A stretch of 64,000 bases of DNA from Persicaria tinctoria (taxonomy: Eukaryota > Streptophyta > Magnoliopsida > Caryophyllales > Polygonaceae): contig JBANSL010000020.1 in NCBI GenBank assembly GCA_037127255.1, forward strand, positions 59,531,598 to 59,595,597, written 5' to 3'. The translations under genes and the position numbers were made by a program. This document shows, piece by piece, positions 1-13,249 of the stretch (positions are counted from its first letter, which is position 1; every line of letters begins with the position of its first letter). The notes under the pieces are model-generated. The model did no database searches, was not told where the DNA came from, and worked only from the letters and a program-made list of their open reading frames with translations.

Positions 1-93
1 TTCCCCGCTTTCGCAGGATATACTGGGTCGTTGCTGTTGTGGCCAATTGAATTCAAATCTTTTGAACTAAGGGAATTTGGTTGATGGATGTAG

Positions 94-1685
94 GTTGAAT
101 GAGGAAATGATGGAGACATTGTTTACTGCGAATACGAATACGACAACCAATGGAGCGAAGGATCTTCCACGGAGGTCAGTGATGCCGATGATGAACCAGG
201 AGTACCGAGTGCTGGATCCGAAGAAGTCCCAGAACATTGCCATTCTGTTGCGGGCATTGAATGTCACTGTCGAGGAGGTTTGCGATTCCCTACTGGAAGG
301 TGAGCCTCGATTCAAAAACCATAACCGGATTGAACCGTGGGAAATCCGAGCTCGTTTCTTTGGTTGAATGATTGCAGTGATTGCTTCATATGCACATTAT
401 AACTAGAATGTCTGTTCTTGCCTACCAAAGATTGATAACTCTTTTTTAATGGAATGTTGGGTGAAATTTCGTTTTCGGATAACAGGCAATGCAGATATGC
501 TCGGGACGGAGCTGCTGGAATGCTTATTGAAGATGACGCCTACTCAAGACGAAGAACGGAAGTTGAGAGACTACAAAGACGAGTCGCCTCTGAAACTCGG
601 TCCTGCTGAGAAGTTTCTCAAGGCTGTACTCGATATACCCTTCGCGTTTAAGAGGGTGGATGCACTGCTGTACATTGCTAATTTCGACTCAGAAGTTGAA
701 TACCTTAGGAGGTCTTTCGAAGCTCTGGAGGTATTTCTCATGGTTACTTTTCGACTTTATACACAGTGCTGTATATTTTCTTGATTTTGGTAAATAGAGA
801 GCGGTCATCCAGGGTTCGAACCAGAGACCTTTGGTTACAGTGCTGTATATTTTGGTTCAGCTTAATGTAACATGCTTCACAATCCAGGTGGCATGTGAAG
901 AACTAAGGAACAGCAGAATGTTCCTGAAGCTTCTGGAAGCGGTGCTGAAAACGGGTAACCGAATGAATGTCGGGACTAACCGGGGTGATGCTCAGGCCTT
1001 CAAGCTAGATACACTTCTCAAGCTTGTAGATGTCAAGGGGACGGATGGCAAGACGACGCTCTTACACTTTGTGGTGCAGGAGATCATCAAAGCCGAGGGC
1101 AATCGCCCTTCGCAGCCAGAAGCCGAAAATTCTCTGCACGACGACATGGAGACCAGGAAGCGTGGCCTGCAGATTGTCGCCAGCTTGTGTGGAGAGCTGA
1201 CAAACGTGAAGAAAGCGGCTGCTATCGATTCTGATGTCCTCCCTAACGACGTCAAGAAGCTCATCAAGGGGATCGGGAAAGTTGAAGAAGTCGCAAAGCT
1301 AAATGTAGAGACCGGGTTTCCCAACGACACTCACCGCACAAGATTCGCGGATTCAATGAGCGTATTCCTAGCAAAGGCCGGTGGAGAGATTACGAGGATC
1401 CAAGCACTCGAGAGCGCTTCCCTGTCGAAGGTCAAGGAGCTGACGGAGTACTTTCATGGGAACTCGGCCAAGGAAGAAGCACACCCGCTGAGAATATTCA
1501 TGGTGGTGCGCGATTTCCTGGCCATCCTCGATAAGGTGTGCAAGGAGGTAGCGAAAGTAAACGAGCGAACCACAATCAGTTCAAATCGACAATGTACGAT
1601 GCCCGTAAACCCTATGTTACCCCAGCTTTTTCCCGGCCACAGCAACGAAGCGAGGCAGGGTGACGAAAGGACATTGTTGTCGTAG
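94..1685 (+). CDS. Formin (FH2 domain), C-terminal part; 5' end outside window
   Basis: Formins nucleate and processively elongate actin filaments through the FH2 domain. Three exons are visible: 94-299, 486-730 and 888-1685 (stop TAG 1683-1685), each bounded by AG/GT and joined in frame, giving 415 residues. They cover the FH2 domain from the [10 protein letters not shown] segment through the conserved [20 protein letters not shown] lasso/knob region, the [17 protein letters not shown] stretch and the closing helices (LREIF-like [11 protein letters not shown]). No PTEN-like or FH1 proline-rich part is seen, as those would lie upstream. The first exon starts in phase with one leftover base, so an exon precedes it. 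Bases 1-93 look like the preceding intron, with a possible exon remnant. The short C-terminal tail after FH2 fits plant class I formins, but class cannot be proved without the N-terminus. Intron 731-887 contains a SINE stub. Confidence 0.93.
763..853 (-). repeat. 5'-truncated SINE stub with 17-bp target duplication in a formin intron
   Basis: The 17-bp direct repeat ACAGTGCTGTATATTTT occurs at 763-779 and 837-853. The 57 bp between (780-836), read on the minus strand, contain a pol III B-box-like GGTTCGAACCC followed by GACCGCTCTCTATTTA. The same B-box plus CGCTCTTTATTTA tail recurs at four other places in the window. The A-box half is missing, so this is a 5'-truncated retroposed copy, fully contained in the intron. 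Confidence 0.75.
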
Positions 1686-2933
1686 GTCTGGGGTGTCTTT
1701 CGGGTAGTATTAAGGCTCTGTGTTTGGTTGGATGGTCGTTGAACTTCATTTGGCTTCAGTATGTGTATTTAATCTATAATTTTGGTATGTGTAGATATGC
1801 ATAAGGTTTCGGAGATTGCTTTCTGTTGGCATACTTGATTTTGATATTGTATAATAAGTGCTAAAAAGTACAGCTGGATCATCCCAGGTTTGGACCTTGT
1901 TTCAACTGCATCAAAGCTGTTATTTGTTTTACAACACAGTGGTTCCAAGGATACCGACTTATCTCTATGGGTTGGAGCTAGACCTGTTAAACTCGATCAG
2001 AAAATTTTGGCTTGAACCCGGTGTTTTAGACTTGAGATTCAAAATCGACCCGAACCCGAATGACTCGGGAATTTTAGGATCGAGATCCGATGACCCGTCG
2101 GATCAAAATCAACCCAGTGAGTCGGCATTATGTAGACGTCACCCAGATCCCACATAAATTTGCATCATTCTTCAAATTTTTAGAGAGGTTTGTCATCCAA
2201 GTTTCAAAAAATCTTTAAAATGGGAGTATTAAGATGCTCTAATTAAGGAACTACAGTAACAAACTATAATTCATATATAGATATAGATTGTGTAGTAAAA
2301 TTAAACCATTTCTTAACAAGTCATTTTCATCAACATGACAATACGTACTCCGTACTACATTCTACAATCTGCACTGCAGCAACTAACCGCACATGTTACA
2401 TGACCCATGAGCCCATCTGTAGCCACAGCTACCCACAAGACAAAGAGATAGTATTAATCTATATAGGTAACCATCAAACATGTCCGAAATACATATTAAA
2501 GACTACTAGATTTTTAAGGCTCAACTGTCCACTCACATTCTAAGTCCTAACATCAATAGGGTAGACCCCATTGGCTTCAATCATCAAGATTCAAGGACTC
2601 AAGGGCCTAAGAAACAACAAAAACCCTACCTTCTCCATTCATTATTAAAACAGTTGATTCATATAAGCCATGAGGATCACCATAAATTGACCGACAATGG
2701 AGATTGGAAGGACCCATTTGTTCTAGCATTCTATATGATGAAGGAAAATTGAATAGGTATTATGCTGTAATAAACAATAGGGAAGAAAATTAACCTATAT
2801 AATGTAGGAGTTGGCTTCATGCCATCTGGCGTTGTCCAATCTTTGAAGGTTTAAGTAGAGTCTACGTACAGCTTTGTTTGTGCGACTTGAGAAAATGGCG
2901 TTCCAAGAAAGCCATATGACGTGTAAGATGATA
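1686..2933. other. Convergent intergenic region with the 3' UTRs of formin and thioesterase genes
   Basis: This A+T-rich stretch lies between the formin stop and the stop codon of the minus-strand thioesterase, so it must hold both 3' untranslated regions. I see no splice-compatible coding sequence. A short stretch at about 2040-2130 is rich in the CCGA/TCGG words of degenerate repeats. No other gene or repeat boundary is evident. Confidence 0.6.
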
Positions 2934-5730
2934 TCAAGATGTGTTGCAGTTTGAATGTTCTGCATCCATGCGTTCAATGACTCGCCTTGCTTCCTCCTCT
3001 GTTTCAGGAACAACATTGCGTATCTTCAATCCATCCGTCATGGCCTCTGGCCGGATAGTGAATGTGAAGTAGAATTTGTTTGATACCTGCTTGGAAAATG
3101 CAGCAGCATTTGTTACAACTACAATTGTCGCTTCTGCTACACAGAGTCGCCCATTGTTGTTTGAAAAATGAAAACTACCTCACTGGATCTGAGCTCAGGG
3201 TGGGTAACGTTAGCTACGACTTCAATATTAATCATAGGCTGATCTGGATTCTCCAGCTCAGTGTAGAGAACACAAGACCTCATACTCAGAAAATTCCCCA
3301 CGTCAACCTATAGAGAACACAAACAGACAGCCAGTTTAGTCCCAGAAAAAATACATAAGAAAAAAGAGTGGGGAAAGAAGAAAGAACCCACAAGGCCCTG
3401 GAAATTAGATGTCCCCTTGCACACAATATCTATTATTATGAACAAACAGCAAGACTCTCATCACATAAACATAACTTCTACAATGTCAGCACATGTGTAT
3501 ATTTCTACCGCTGGATTAATCATGTAACTAGACAGTTGCATTTATGGATTACTTGTTCAACTTTCTGCAAGGCACACGTGCAACCGCAGGTATATTTCTA
3601 TTGCTGAAAGTTTATCCTGTGTGTACTTTATTTAGACTAATGAATCAAGGAGCAATATAGCAATGAGGAGTTGCCGGCAATCAAAACTAAGCACTTACAG
3701 GTTTCACAAAGTCAACATGGTCAACTTCCACAAAGCAAGGTTCTCTGCCAGCAAATGTATAAGCTGTTGCAAATGAAAGTTCAAAAGCTTTGCGCATCAA
3801 AAATCCACCAAAAATCCGACCATGTATATTCCTTTGCTGTGGCTGACAAATTATAGAGCTCTGAAGTCGAGTGCTCCTTATAAGAATGCTGTCTCTGTCA
3901 GCCAGAGCAGGCATATCTGCGAATATCCGCCCTTCAGCCAGCAGCTTATTTATCCTCTCAGCATCTCCATTTTCAATTGAGCTCTTTCGTACCGCTCTTT
4001 TTGTTTTTCTCATCTTATTTCTAGCTTCTGCTTCTTCCCATAACCGTTGTTCTTTTTCTGTTTCAGGAGAGATTTTGTTAATTGGAGCTGCTTTGCCGGT
4101 CTCTGAGTCACGAGCAACAAATGTGAAATTTGCAACAAGAGCCACTGGATCTTCCCCTTGTACAGCATCTGATAAAAATGGTGGAAACGGGAAGGATCAG
4201 TGAATGCAGGGGAATATTACTCTTTGGTTCATGACATATTTTGCTTACGAATGTACCTTTAAACCATCCATTTTAAGCTTTTATTTCTTCTCAACTCAAG
4301 GTATATTTTCTCATGATGGGAAAAATAAGCAAGTACCTTCCGAAGGCTGAATGACTTCCATCTGAATCTCCATTGAGGATCGACCAACCCACGTAACAGC
4401 ACCAACAATGCTGAGATCAGCGTCAACTCGGATTGGCTTTTTGAGAACAATCCTATCCACTGAAGCAGTAACTAGCATAATTGGCTTTGTCATTCGCCCT
4501 TTTCCAGAACAATGCTGATAAGCAAAACATTAAAAAATATGAATTAAAAATTCTTGATACAGAAAGCATATCCAAGATATTGTCAGTCAACATTAAAATC
4601 AAAGGAGTACACCTCTTAAACAAGTATGCAATGAATTGGTTCCTACAGCAACTAGTTCTCTCCAACCAAGCTTCTCAAGCCCTTATATTCTCTGAAACCC
4701 AAGAATAAGAGCTCTTAAAGCGTAGCTGGTACTTTTCAACAACTACATCACTATTCACATTCATAACCCTCTCTTACAATGTTAATTGGGATAAATTTCC
4801 CAAACTTAGGGATTCCAATTAGTAATTGGCTGATCATTATCCGGTGAGAATATGAGAGCAAAGCTAACCATCTTCATGAGCTGTACAGGTACAACCAATT
4901 TCTCCTTCATACTGTAGTTTTCCATGTCATGTTAGATGTTCTCATGAAAAACAGCCACTATACTACAGAAATCAGTGTAATTTTCCATGTTAGATGTTCT
5001 CATGAGCTGTACTGTACATAACAAAATTGAACACTATTTGTTCTTCATCTCCCAAAAGATTTGTCAAAGCATATCACAAACAGACGACGTTCAATATTGC
5101 TGCGATCTTTCATCCAATTAACCTAGAAATTCCAGGAGATCAAATTACTCATTCCAATCATACACTAGATGTATTAACAACATTCAATAAAAATACCTTG
5201 TAAGAGATTGTACCAGCAAGTGCGTCAAGATCCTCAACCAATTTCCCCATCCGGATCTCATTCCAAGGGTTCCGATATTGCTCTCTGAGCACAAAATCCT
5301 CAGAGAACTTGTAATCAACGCTCGTCCTGCTTTTCCCCGGCGTTTTCAAGAGTAATTCGCCTTCACCTCCGCCATCACTAGCATCCTCGGCCACCTCTAA
5401 GAAGTTCGATCTCGCCTCCCAAAGAGCGTTGGTCACAGGCGAATGGTACATTCCAGGCCAGAGGCTGGCCATCGGCTTACGGATCGAGCGTCCGGCATCG
5501 ATGGACGCGGAAGGATTTGGATTCGGATGGGGCCCAGTGGGGGTAGCGGAAAACTGCCTGCGAGTTGCAATTGGGGTGGATTTGGGGGTGATTGGATCGC
5601 CATTTCTGGGAGGGATCTGATGGGGCAAAAGGAGGAAGCGAGAAGCGAGGATTCGGAGGGATGAATTGGGGTTGGAATGGGAGGAAGCGAATCGATTAGG
5701 GTTGAAGCGGAAGGGGAATTTGCCCGGCAT
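2934..5730 (-). CDS. Acyl-CoA thioesterase, double hotdog, probably mitochondrial (ACOT9-like)
   Basis: Enzymes of this family hydrolyse acyl-CoA to free fatty acid and CoA. Five minus-strand exons fit: 5730-5197, 4514-4337, 4168-3699, 3307-3179 and 3086-2934, 487 residues in all, with every junction GT-AG and in frame. The start at 5730 (MPGKF...) opens an Arg/Ser/Pro-rich, acid-poor N-terminus that looks like a mitochondrial presequence. An in-frame ATG further upstream (5796) would only lengthen it. The first hotdog runs through RTSVDYKF...RNPWNEIRMGKLVEDLDALAGTISYKHC and the second through NIHGRIFGGFLMRKAFELSFATAYTFAGREP with FVEVDHVDFVKPVDVG. A Lys/Arg/Glu-rich linker sits between them. 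Length and double-hotdog layout match plant homologues of ACOT9. Substrate chain length cannot be read from sequence. It converges on the formin gene and diverges from the HAD gene. Confidence 0.92.
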
Positions 5731-6789
5731 GGTTCGTTGTGGATTGAGCGGGAGAAAAATGTGAGAAGCAACTCCTAATTGACTCTGCAAATGCAACTAT
5801 TCAATTCACAGTCACTGGTATGAGAGCATATTTTTCAAATTTAGGCTTCGTTTGGCAAAAGCAAATAGTTTTTGTAACTTATGGTTTTGATATTATATAA
5901 TTTTAAATGAAATAAATATAATATTTTAGTTTGATTAGCTTTTGAAATATAAATTTTCAACAACTACTCACCCGAGCTTTTTAGAGTTTTTGGTTTTTTA
6001 TTCACAAGGTTTCAACAGTTGCCTTACTCTAATAGTTAGGTTTATCAAACACTGTACTGACTTATTAACCTATTTAATACAAATAATCCAACAACTTCGA
6101 CTACTCCAACAACTACCATTTTACCAAGCGCAATAGTTTAGACTCGTTTCTATACGAGCTGATATGAATAAGCAATACTCGACTTATTTGACTAAAATAA
6201 CAACCTTATTCGTAATTAAGGTTTGTTGGAAAAATTAATATGAATTCTGAGACTCAATTTAAAATTAGTTCACCGACCAAAATGCATTTTTATTAGCTCA
6301 CCGATTTATATATTGAAGTTTGTTGTACTTATGATCAAGAGTCCATGTACAGACACACATGTACTAGTAGTCCAATATATAACCACGGTGAAATTCAATC
6401 CTAAAACAAATTGACACTATAAGTATAAGGATCATCATTGCAATCAGTGTTGTATTTTTTACCACAGTTTAGCTTAGATAGAGAGGTGAAATCATCGGTG
6501 ATAATTTAATTTTTACTGAGTTTCTCAAACTCATGCTCCACACCACTAGACTATCTATTAAGGTATACGAAGTAGTTTAATCATATGATTATGTACATCT
6601 ACTTAATTTATTCAAAGATGTACATTTACTTAAAAAATGAAGCTTCTTTTAGGCTGTGTTTTCCACAATTCTTCATTTAAGGGATGGAGGGCCTTAATGA
6701 ATATCATCGGAGTCGAATTTCGAAATTTGTGTTAGGTAAAACACCAGCTACACGTTCCTTCTCCAGTTTATCTCCGAAGTTCTGCAGAG
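5731..6789. other. Divergent promoter region (thioesterase / HAD gene) with a possible MITE
   Basis: This roughly 1 kb A+T-rich spacer lies between two divergently transcribed genes. At about 5842-6140 there is a possible small inverted-repeat element. Its left edge (AGGCTTCGTTTGGCAAAAG) resembles the complement of its right edge (TTTTACCAAGCGC), and the same edge motif recurs at 35166-35356. The match is imperfect and no clear target duplication was found. No conserved TATA box could be assigned with confidence. Confidence 0.4.
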
Positions 6790-9004
6790 ATGAATGCAAC
6801 GTGCTCCCTCCCAAAGACGGAGATTCAGCCCATCACCTCCCTCCGTGGAATTCAACAGCTCGCTGAAACTCGCCGCTTCAAGGTGACCTTAATTGATATC
6901 GATCCTAATCCCTAATACTACTACACTCTTAGAGGAATCATTCTCATATTGATATCGATCCTAATCCCTAATTTGCTTATATAAATTTGCCCTAATTCGC
7001 TTATTTCTAGATAAAATCAATATTTTGATTGTGCACTTCCAGTTCTATATGCTATCAATCGCCTAACAGGAACCTCCAAATGCTCATTTGCCTGCACATC
7101 CCGATGCTCAGTTTTGCGTGCTTTGATTCTAACGCAATTGATGAGCTCATTGAGATTGTTTGTCAATTGGACCAATTTTGGCGCACTTAAGCATTCACCG
7201 TGAATCTTTGCAATGGAATTGTGAGGAAATTAGGAGTATTGATTAACTTCCAAGAGAGGCTAACACCATTATTGGTGGTGGTGGACAGGCATGGCTGTTG
7301 GATCAGTTTGGAGTTCTTCATGATGGAAAACAGCCTTACCCCGGGGCTGTTTTAACGCGTATGTTGTGATTTCTCGATTCATTTTAGCATTTGGATGAGT
7401 GTTGTGGTTTGTTAGTATTTTGAAGTTCCCTGGTTTTGCAACAGTGGAAAATCTGGCCAAGACTGGTGCTAAGATGGTCATCATAAGCAACTCATCAAGG
7501 CGCGCTTGTGTGACCATTGAGAAATTGAAGAGCCTCGGCTTTGACCCTTCGCTCTTCGTAGGTGCTATCACTAGTGGAGAATTGACACATCAGTACTTAG
7601 AGAGGTTTGCCCCACATGATTCATTCAATCTCCTTCTTACCATGGGAGCACCTCACTGTGTAGGAACTTAATTGAGCGTGAACACAAGATCAAAGCTCTA
7701 ATAAGAACATTCGTGACTTGTATAAGTTGTTATTTGTGTGTTTTTGAGTTTATGCATTTACATTGGAGATTCTTCATTTGTCTCGTTTGCTGTGAATAGG
7801 AGAGATGATGCTTGGTTTGCTGCTCTTGGAAGGTCCTGCATTCACTTGACTTGGAATGACCGGGGTGCCATATCACTTGAAGTATGCTTTCTTTTGGCTG
7901 TGTTTTGCTTGGAAATGTATACTGATATTTGTTGAACAAACTAAAGTGGACAGAATATACATATTATATTCTGAAATATTACTTTGATTTTCAATTATAA
8001 ATTATCATTCATTCATTCGAGTGTGCCAGACAGCCTCAATGCAAGTTCGAGTTTGTTAACTAAAAATGTATTACAACAACTCAGTAAGAAGCTGGGCTTG
8101 GCTTTGCTTAATGTTTTCTAATGTGAACCTTGGTCATAGGGCCTAGACTTAAAGGTCGTAGAGAATGTTGAAGAGGCTGAATTTATTCTGGCTCACGGCA
8201 CTGAAGCACTTGGCCATCCCTGTGGTTCTGCGATTCCGAAGAATCTTGAGGAGCTTGAAAAGATATTAGAGCAATGTGCAGCGAGAAAGCTTCCAATGGT
8301 TGTTGCGAATCCAGACTTTGTCACTGTCGAAGCTAGAGCTCTGAGAGTGATGCCTGGTGAGTTGTTCAGTCAACTGATGCAACATCATTTATTTGCTTCA
8401 CGTGTGATGGAGCACTCTATGTCAACTTTGTATAGTATAATAACTCTTGACAAACTTTTTCTGGTTGATGATATCTGGGGCAGGTACATTAGCAGCGAAG
8501 TATGAACAACTTGGCGGTGAAGTGAAGTGGATGGGCAAGCCTGATAAGGTGAACTAATCACATACAAATGTTCCATGTTGTTAGATCTGTTCATATTATC
8601 TGTGACTGGTTTTTGCCTGATGGATAATTGTTTTGTAGGCTCGTCGACAATTTTATTATCAACATATTTGCAACCCTGTCACTATCCGACCTTTATGATA
8701 CCATAACAGCATATCCCCTCCTGACTTTCTTTATTTTGGCACGGTTCAGATCATCTACGAATCAGCAATGCGTATGGCTAGTGTGGACGCTTCAGATTGT
8801 ATAGCTGTGGGCGACTCTCTACACCACGACATAAAGGGCGCAAACGCAGCTGGAATCCAGTCTGCTTTTATCACTGGTGGGATCCATGCCAACGAACTTG
8901 GGCTCAGTAGCTTTGGTGAAGCTGTGGATGCATCCAGAGTGCAAGATCTTGTAAACCAACACAGAGCTTATCCTTCATACGTTCTTCCGGCATTCACTTG
9001 GTAG
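6790..9004 (+). CDS. HAD-superfamily hydrolase (class IIA-like phosphatase family)
   Basis: Seven exons fit: 6790-6882, 7289-7358, 7445-7604, 7800-7881, 8140-8356, 8484-8548 and 8750-9004 (stop TAG), 313 residues. All introns are GT-AG and the joins preserve frame. HAD enzymes use an N-terminal aspartate nucleophile for phosphoryl transfer. The motifs appear in order: motif I as WLLDQFGVLHDG (exon 2), motif II as VIISNSS (exon 3), the motif III lysine in GKPDKI (exons 6/7) and motif IV as AVGDSLHHDIKGA (exon 7). The closing ITGGIH segment is typical of the NagD/p-nitrophenylphosphatase-like subgroup, and close plant homologues have the same length. The physiological substrate is unknown. No transit peptide is obvious, so a cytosolic location is likely but inferred. 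Intron 1 contains a 24-bp direct repeat (about 6892 and 6949). Confidence 0.93.
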
Positions 9005-9528
9005 ATCATCACATCTTTTCGCTGTCACATGGTGAGATCATTCTCGCAGATTCTTCTCCATCGCCGGATTCCCAAATGTTGAGCCTTCTCAGACCCTGTT
9101 GCATGATTTGAGCTCGGTATAGTTGCTGTACAATCATTGGCATTGTGGACTTCTTCAAGGCACTGAAGTCCAACTCTGTATTGCTGCAACCATTAAGCAT
9201 CCTCAGCAGTCATTTTTTGTGTTGTGAATTACGTTAATGAAATAACATAAAACATTTTTATTTGATTTAAACTACAATATTTTATTTTAATTAATCGCCA
9301 ATCATATAAATATTGTAATTTGATAGTGAATGATCTGCTAAACCGGTAGTGGAAACCCCAAAGCCCAAAGGTAATACAACAAACCGGAAGCAATTTTAAA
9401 CCGGTTTGGTCCGGTTCAGAGGGTTCGGATAATTCCTCACCGGGTCATATTCTCAAGTCTCAACGGAAGAGGCAATTCCTTGAGCAAACTCACAGTCACA
9501 TGCTCCAAGAGTCCCAGATGAAGTAAAA
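9005..9528. other. Intergenic: HAD 3' UTR and oxidoreductase promoter
   Basis: This 524-bp spacer lies between two genes on the same strand. The first part is presumably the 3' UTR of the HAD gene. From about 9230 the DNA is A+T-rich. The 80 bp before the next start codon carry repeated CCGGTT words (about 9340-9415). No coding sequence is seen. Confidence 0.5.
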
Positions 9529-12192
9529 ATGGCGGCTTCGTATACCTTGAGCGCTTCTGTCTCCAACGGTTGGGTTAAATGGCGAAGTAACCTCTTTCCT
9601 GTTCCTGTTAGCAGAGTAAGAACAACTTTCAGATTGCGGGCATGTTTTTCTTCTCTTTCACACGCAACTGGATTTGGTTATCCTCCCAATCTCAGGTAAT
9701 TCATCCGGTTTCTCTGCTCTTTCTCTCTGCATTTATCCCCTTCAGATTGCGGTCGATTTCAAATTTTTGTTTGTTTTGGGGGTTTCAGGTGTGCTGTGCT
9801 TGGTGCTGGCTTTGCTGGGTTGTCTGTCACATGGCATCTGTTGCAAGTAATCTCTCTCTTTCTTCTCTCTTTAACGAGTTAGAGATTGGGAAATCTGACA
9901 TCTTTTGACTCTGAAGCATTCATATAGAGGTGGCGCTTAGTTCCAATTAGGGCTTCGGTACCAAACTAGGAGTTGGGTTTGACTAAAGTATTAGGATAGG
10001 GTAAGTTTAGGAATTGAGTTTGGCTTAATCTGATTGAAGATATGGGTATCAAAACAATGATTGAGGATTGGATTTGAGAGATTATGATATGCAAACAAAC
10101 ACAGATATGAGATATCCCTAACTTGTTAATTGTTACAGTTTGTAGAAAGAGAGAAAAACAGTGTGTATGGATGAAAAATCTGATTGTGTTGAATTGAATT
10201 AAAATGTGTTCACAAGACATCTGTATTTATAGAGATGAGCTGAGCTCCTATGATCAGTTACACACGCCTCACTCTCTAACAAACTAACAACTTTTCATCC
10301 TAGCTGGCAACAGCTTCTTTCTTCTTCTTTGATGTATTGTCCAACATTAATCGATCTGTTTGCTGTATAAAAATTGATGTGTTTCATGAAGTGGGTCAAA
10401 TTTTTTTGCCCTTGAGATATTGGACAGTCCAACTGATAGTATGTATGTGCTGGTGGCAGAATAGTCCCAAGGAGATGCAATTACAGATTGATGTTTTCGA
10501 TGAAGTGGGTATTGGTGGCGGTGCATCTGGGGTATCTGGAGGACTCCTGCACCCTTACACGCCGAAAGGTCTGATAAAAACTCAAATACTTGTCTACATA
10601 TGGTTTTGTACAAGATACTGATCAGCTACAGATTTCTAGTGAAGCTTCTGTGGAGGGGGGAGGAGTGCTGGAATGACTGTTTGAGTCTCCTAAGCGTTGC
10701 TGAACAAGCAGCTGGCTATGGGGACTCGAGTGACGATGGTACACTCTCTAATCAGAGGAACGATGGATTCATTGTTAGAAGAAGGTATGCCTTTATTTCC
10801 CAGTTACCTCTTCCTTTCATTCCCTAATTTTGTGTTCTCATCTTCTGCTGGATTCTTAATATCAGCGGTATACTGAGACCAGCTGTCGGCGGGAAGAATT
10901 TGGATCTAATGCATCAAGTAAGTTTATCTGCCAAATTATTTAAGCAAGTTTATCGTCTGCTTTATCTTTGAAATATTTTCTCGTGTCATCAGAATGCCGA
11001 GAACTCCCTTGCAAGCTGTCGAATAGAAACAATTGACAAAGCTGCAGCACAACACCTTGTTCCCAATCTATGTACCCCTCTGAATGCTGCTTTCTTTATG
11101 CCGAAAGCTGTAAACGTCAATCCTCAGTGTTACCTTCAGGTGTGGAGAAACAGTTTTATTACTGTTGGCAGTGCAAGTTATATCTTTATGTTTGTTGTAA
11201 TGGATTCCTGTTCTTAATTTCAGGCACTCTTTTTAGCCTGTCAGACCTTGGTTTCAACGGCATCGGAGTCAGGATGTGCACAAAGAAGTCTACATCTTCA
11301 CAAGAAATCGATTTCCTCGCTCAATGATCTTGCAGGTTGAGGTTCGGTTCTATTCTATGTCTAAATTACGACTACACATGAAGCTACATTATGTTACTTC
11401 TCATTAGTACTCTGAATCGTCAACACGAAAGATTACTTCTTGAGCCACACCCTTAAAGAGAGAATACCAATAGGCTAGCAAATTTACAATTGAAATCACT
11501 GCATTTGTTCAGGCGAATATGACGCTGTTATAATCTGCCTTGGCGCGAGAGTCAACATGCTTCCCGAGCTGTCTGGATTGCTTCCCCTAAGAATGTGCAG
11601 AGGAATCATCGCTCATCTGCAGCTTCCCGATAGCATAAGGTGATCTCTATGTGCATTATGCTTTCACATCAATTCATTTGGTTATGTTGAATCTTTCAGG
11701 CCCAACTTTCCCGTTTACTTTACTTCCAATAGTGAGGAGTATCCAGACGACAGTCCGTCAATTCTTTCGGATGCATGGATGGCAGTGCAGGGACGTCGGA
11801 GATTACATCTGGGCTCAACATGGGAATGGGGTTCAAGAAACTCCTCAACCGTCGCCTCTCTAGAGGAAACCACTTCAGCCCTCGAAGAGCTCCTCCCTAA
11901 AGCACGCACGGTCTACCCACCTATAGAACAGTGGCGCGTGGAAGGAGCCAGAGCCGGGTTAAGGGCAATGCCGCCACTTACTCCCTATGGCTCACTCCCT
12001 CTGGCGGGCTCCATAGATGATCTTGTGGGTGTGCACGGTAGTTGCAGATACTGGCTCGTAGGAGGGCTCGGATCAAGAGGCCTGTTGTATCATGGATGGG
12101 TCGGAAAGCTAACCGCACAAGCTGTCATTTTGCGCAACCCGGATCTAATTCCTCCTGAACTAACTTCTTGGAGGACAATGAAGAAAGGCTGA
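9529..12192 (+). CDS. FAD-dependent oxidoreductase, DAO family, probably organellar
   Basis: Nine exons fit: 9529-9695, 9789-9846, 10460-10568, 10640-10784, 10866-10917, 10993-11139, 11224-11335, 11513-11639 and 11700-12192, 469 residues, with all introns GT-AG and the total a multiple of three. The fold is the D-amino-acid-oxidase (DAO) type. A Rossmann dinucleotide-binding motif, CAVLGAGFAGLSVTWHLL, straddles exon 2. The second glycine cluster DEVGIGGGASGVSGGLLHPY is in exon 3, and exon 9 holds the C-terminal FAD-contacting WLVGGLGSRGLLYHGW. The first 55 residues are Ser/Arg-rich and acid-poor, consistent with a plastid or mitochondrial transit peptide. The family resembles the oxidase half of bacterial MnmC (tRNA wobble-uridine modification), but the plant substrate is not established. 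Exon 3 is the least certain boundary; I chose the AG at 10459 because it restores the spacing to the family. Confidence 0.9.
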
Positions 12193-12423
12193 CAGGAGAC
12201 TCCATCCTCTGATTTTGTGTAACATTTTTTGTGATTTTTGTTTGGAGACTCGCCAGATTAGGTGACAAGAACTACATCCTCCACAATGCAAGGTTAAATG
12301 TTTCGACTTTTCGGTTATGAAAGCATATCAAGGAAGTAAGGTTTGGTCGTTTGGGTCAAGGACGATGAACCTATTTAATATTTTACTGTCATGAACCATT
12401 AAGTCATTAACGTGTACTCATAG

Positions 12424-12470
12424 GTCCCCGGTTCGAACTCCGGAATGACCGCTCTTTATTTACTTATTCA
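12424..12470 (+). repeat. SINE 3' stub (B box plus CTCTTTATTTA tail)
   Basis: Plus-strand GGTCCCCGGTTCGAACTCC followed by GGAATGACCGCTCTTTATTTA matches the 3' halves of the minus-strand copies at 780-836, 51126-51167 and 53327-53425. Just downstream, AGGAAAGATGGAACTAATA occurs twice (about 12472 and 12555) around a segment with an A-box-like GGAGTGGTCGAGCC, so a second insertion abuts it. The left limit is uncertain. Confidence 0.55.
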
Positions 12471-13249
12471 AGGAAAGATGGAACTAATAACCATGTCGGA
12501 GTGGTCGAGCCGAAAAGAATTACAGGATAGTACCCAATGGTCCTCGATTAATCAGGAAAGATGGAACTAATACATCATTTTCAAAACTTTGATATGGGAA
12601 GTAATGTGAATAAAGTCTAACCAATATCATTATAAAAAATAATGGAATGGGTATTGGAATTAGCAGTTCAACAAAACAAGCTATTTATGTACACATGTTT
12701 TTCTAATAATAAAAATTATATAAAATATAATTTTTTGTATTGATTTTTTAAAATAAATTTATACTTATTAATCATAAGTATGAAATTATAAAAAATATAG
12801 ATATTCTTTATAATTTTTATTTAGGGTAGATTCTTCTAATCTTGTTGGTTCTTTCATAATGTTCACCCAATCATAACCTATATCCCACTAATTTAAAACT
12901 ATTGGAACCTAAAAAATCGATTTGAAAAAAAAACTTTTATTAATGGAGAACAACATTTTCTCAACTTATTAAACTATTAAAAAAATATAGAGTGGTCTAA
13001 AAATCGCGCCTAAACGCTAGACAGGAGGGCATCTAGGTATTTTTACGCCTAGGTGGGTCTCTACGCTGAAATCCGCTTAGACACCTTATAGGGGCCGGTA
13101 TAGCCGTATAGGCCCATCTAATCCCGTCTAAGCGCCGCTTAGACCCATCTAGCCAGACGATTATTTAGTTATAGCATCTACGGAGGTTATTAGTCGACTT
13201 AAGGTTTTTTTAATCTCCTAAGTCGGGATGTATTTGCTTTTGAGTCAAA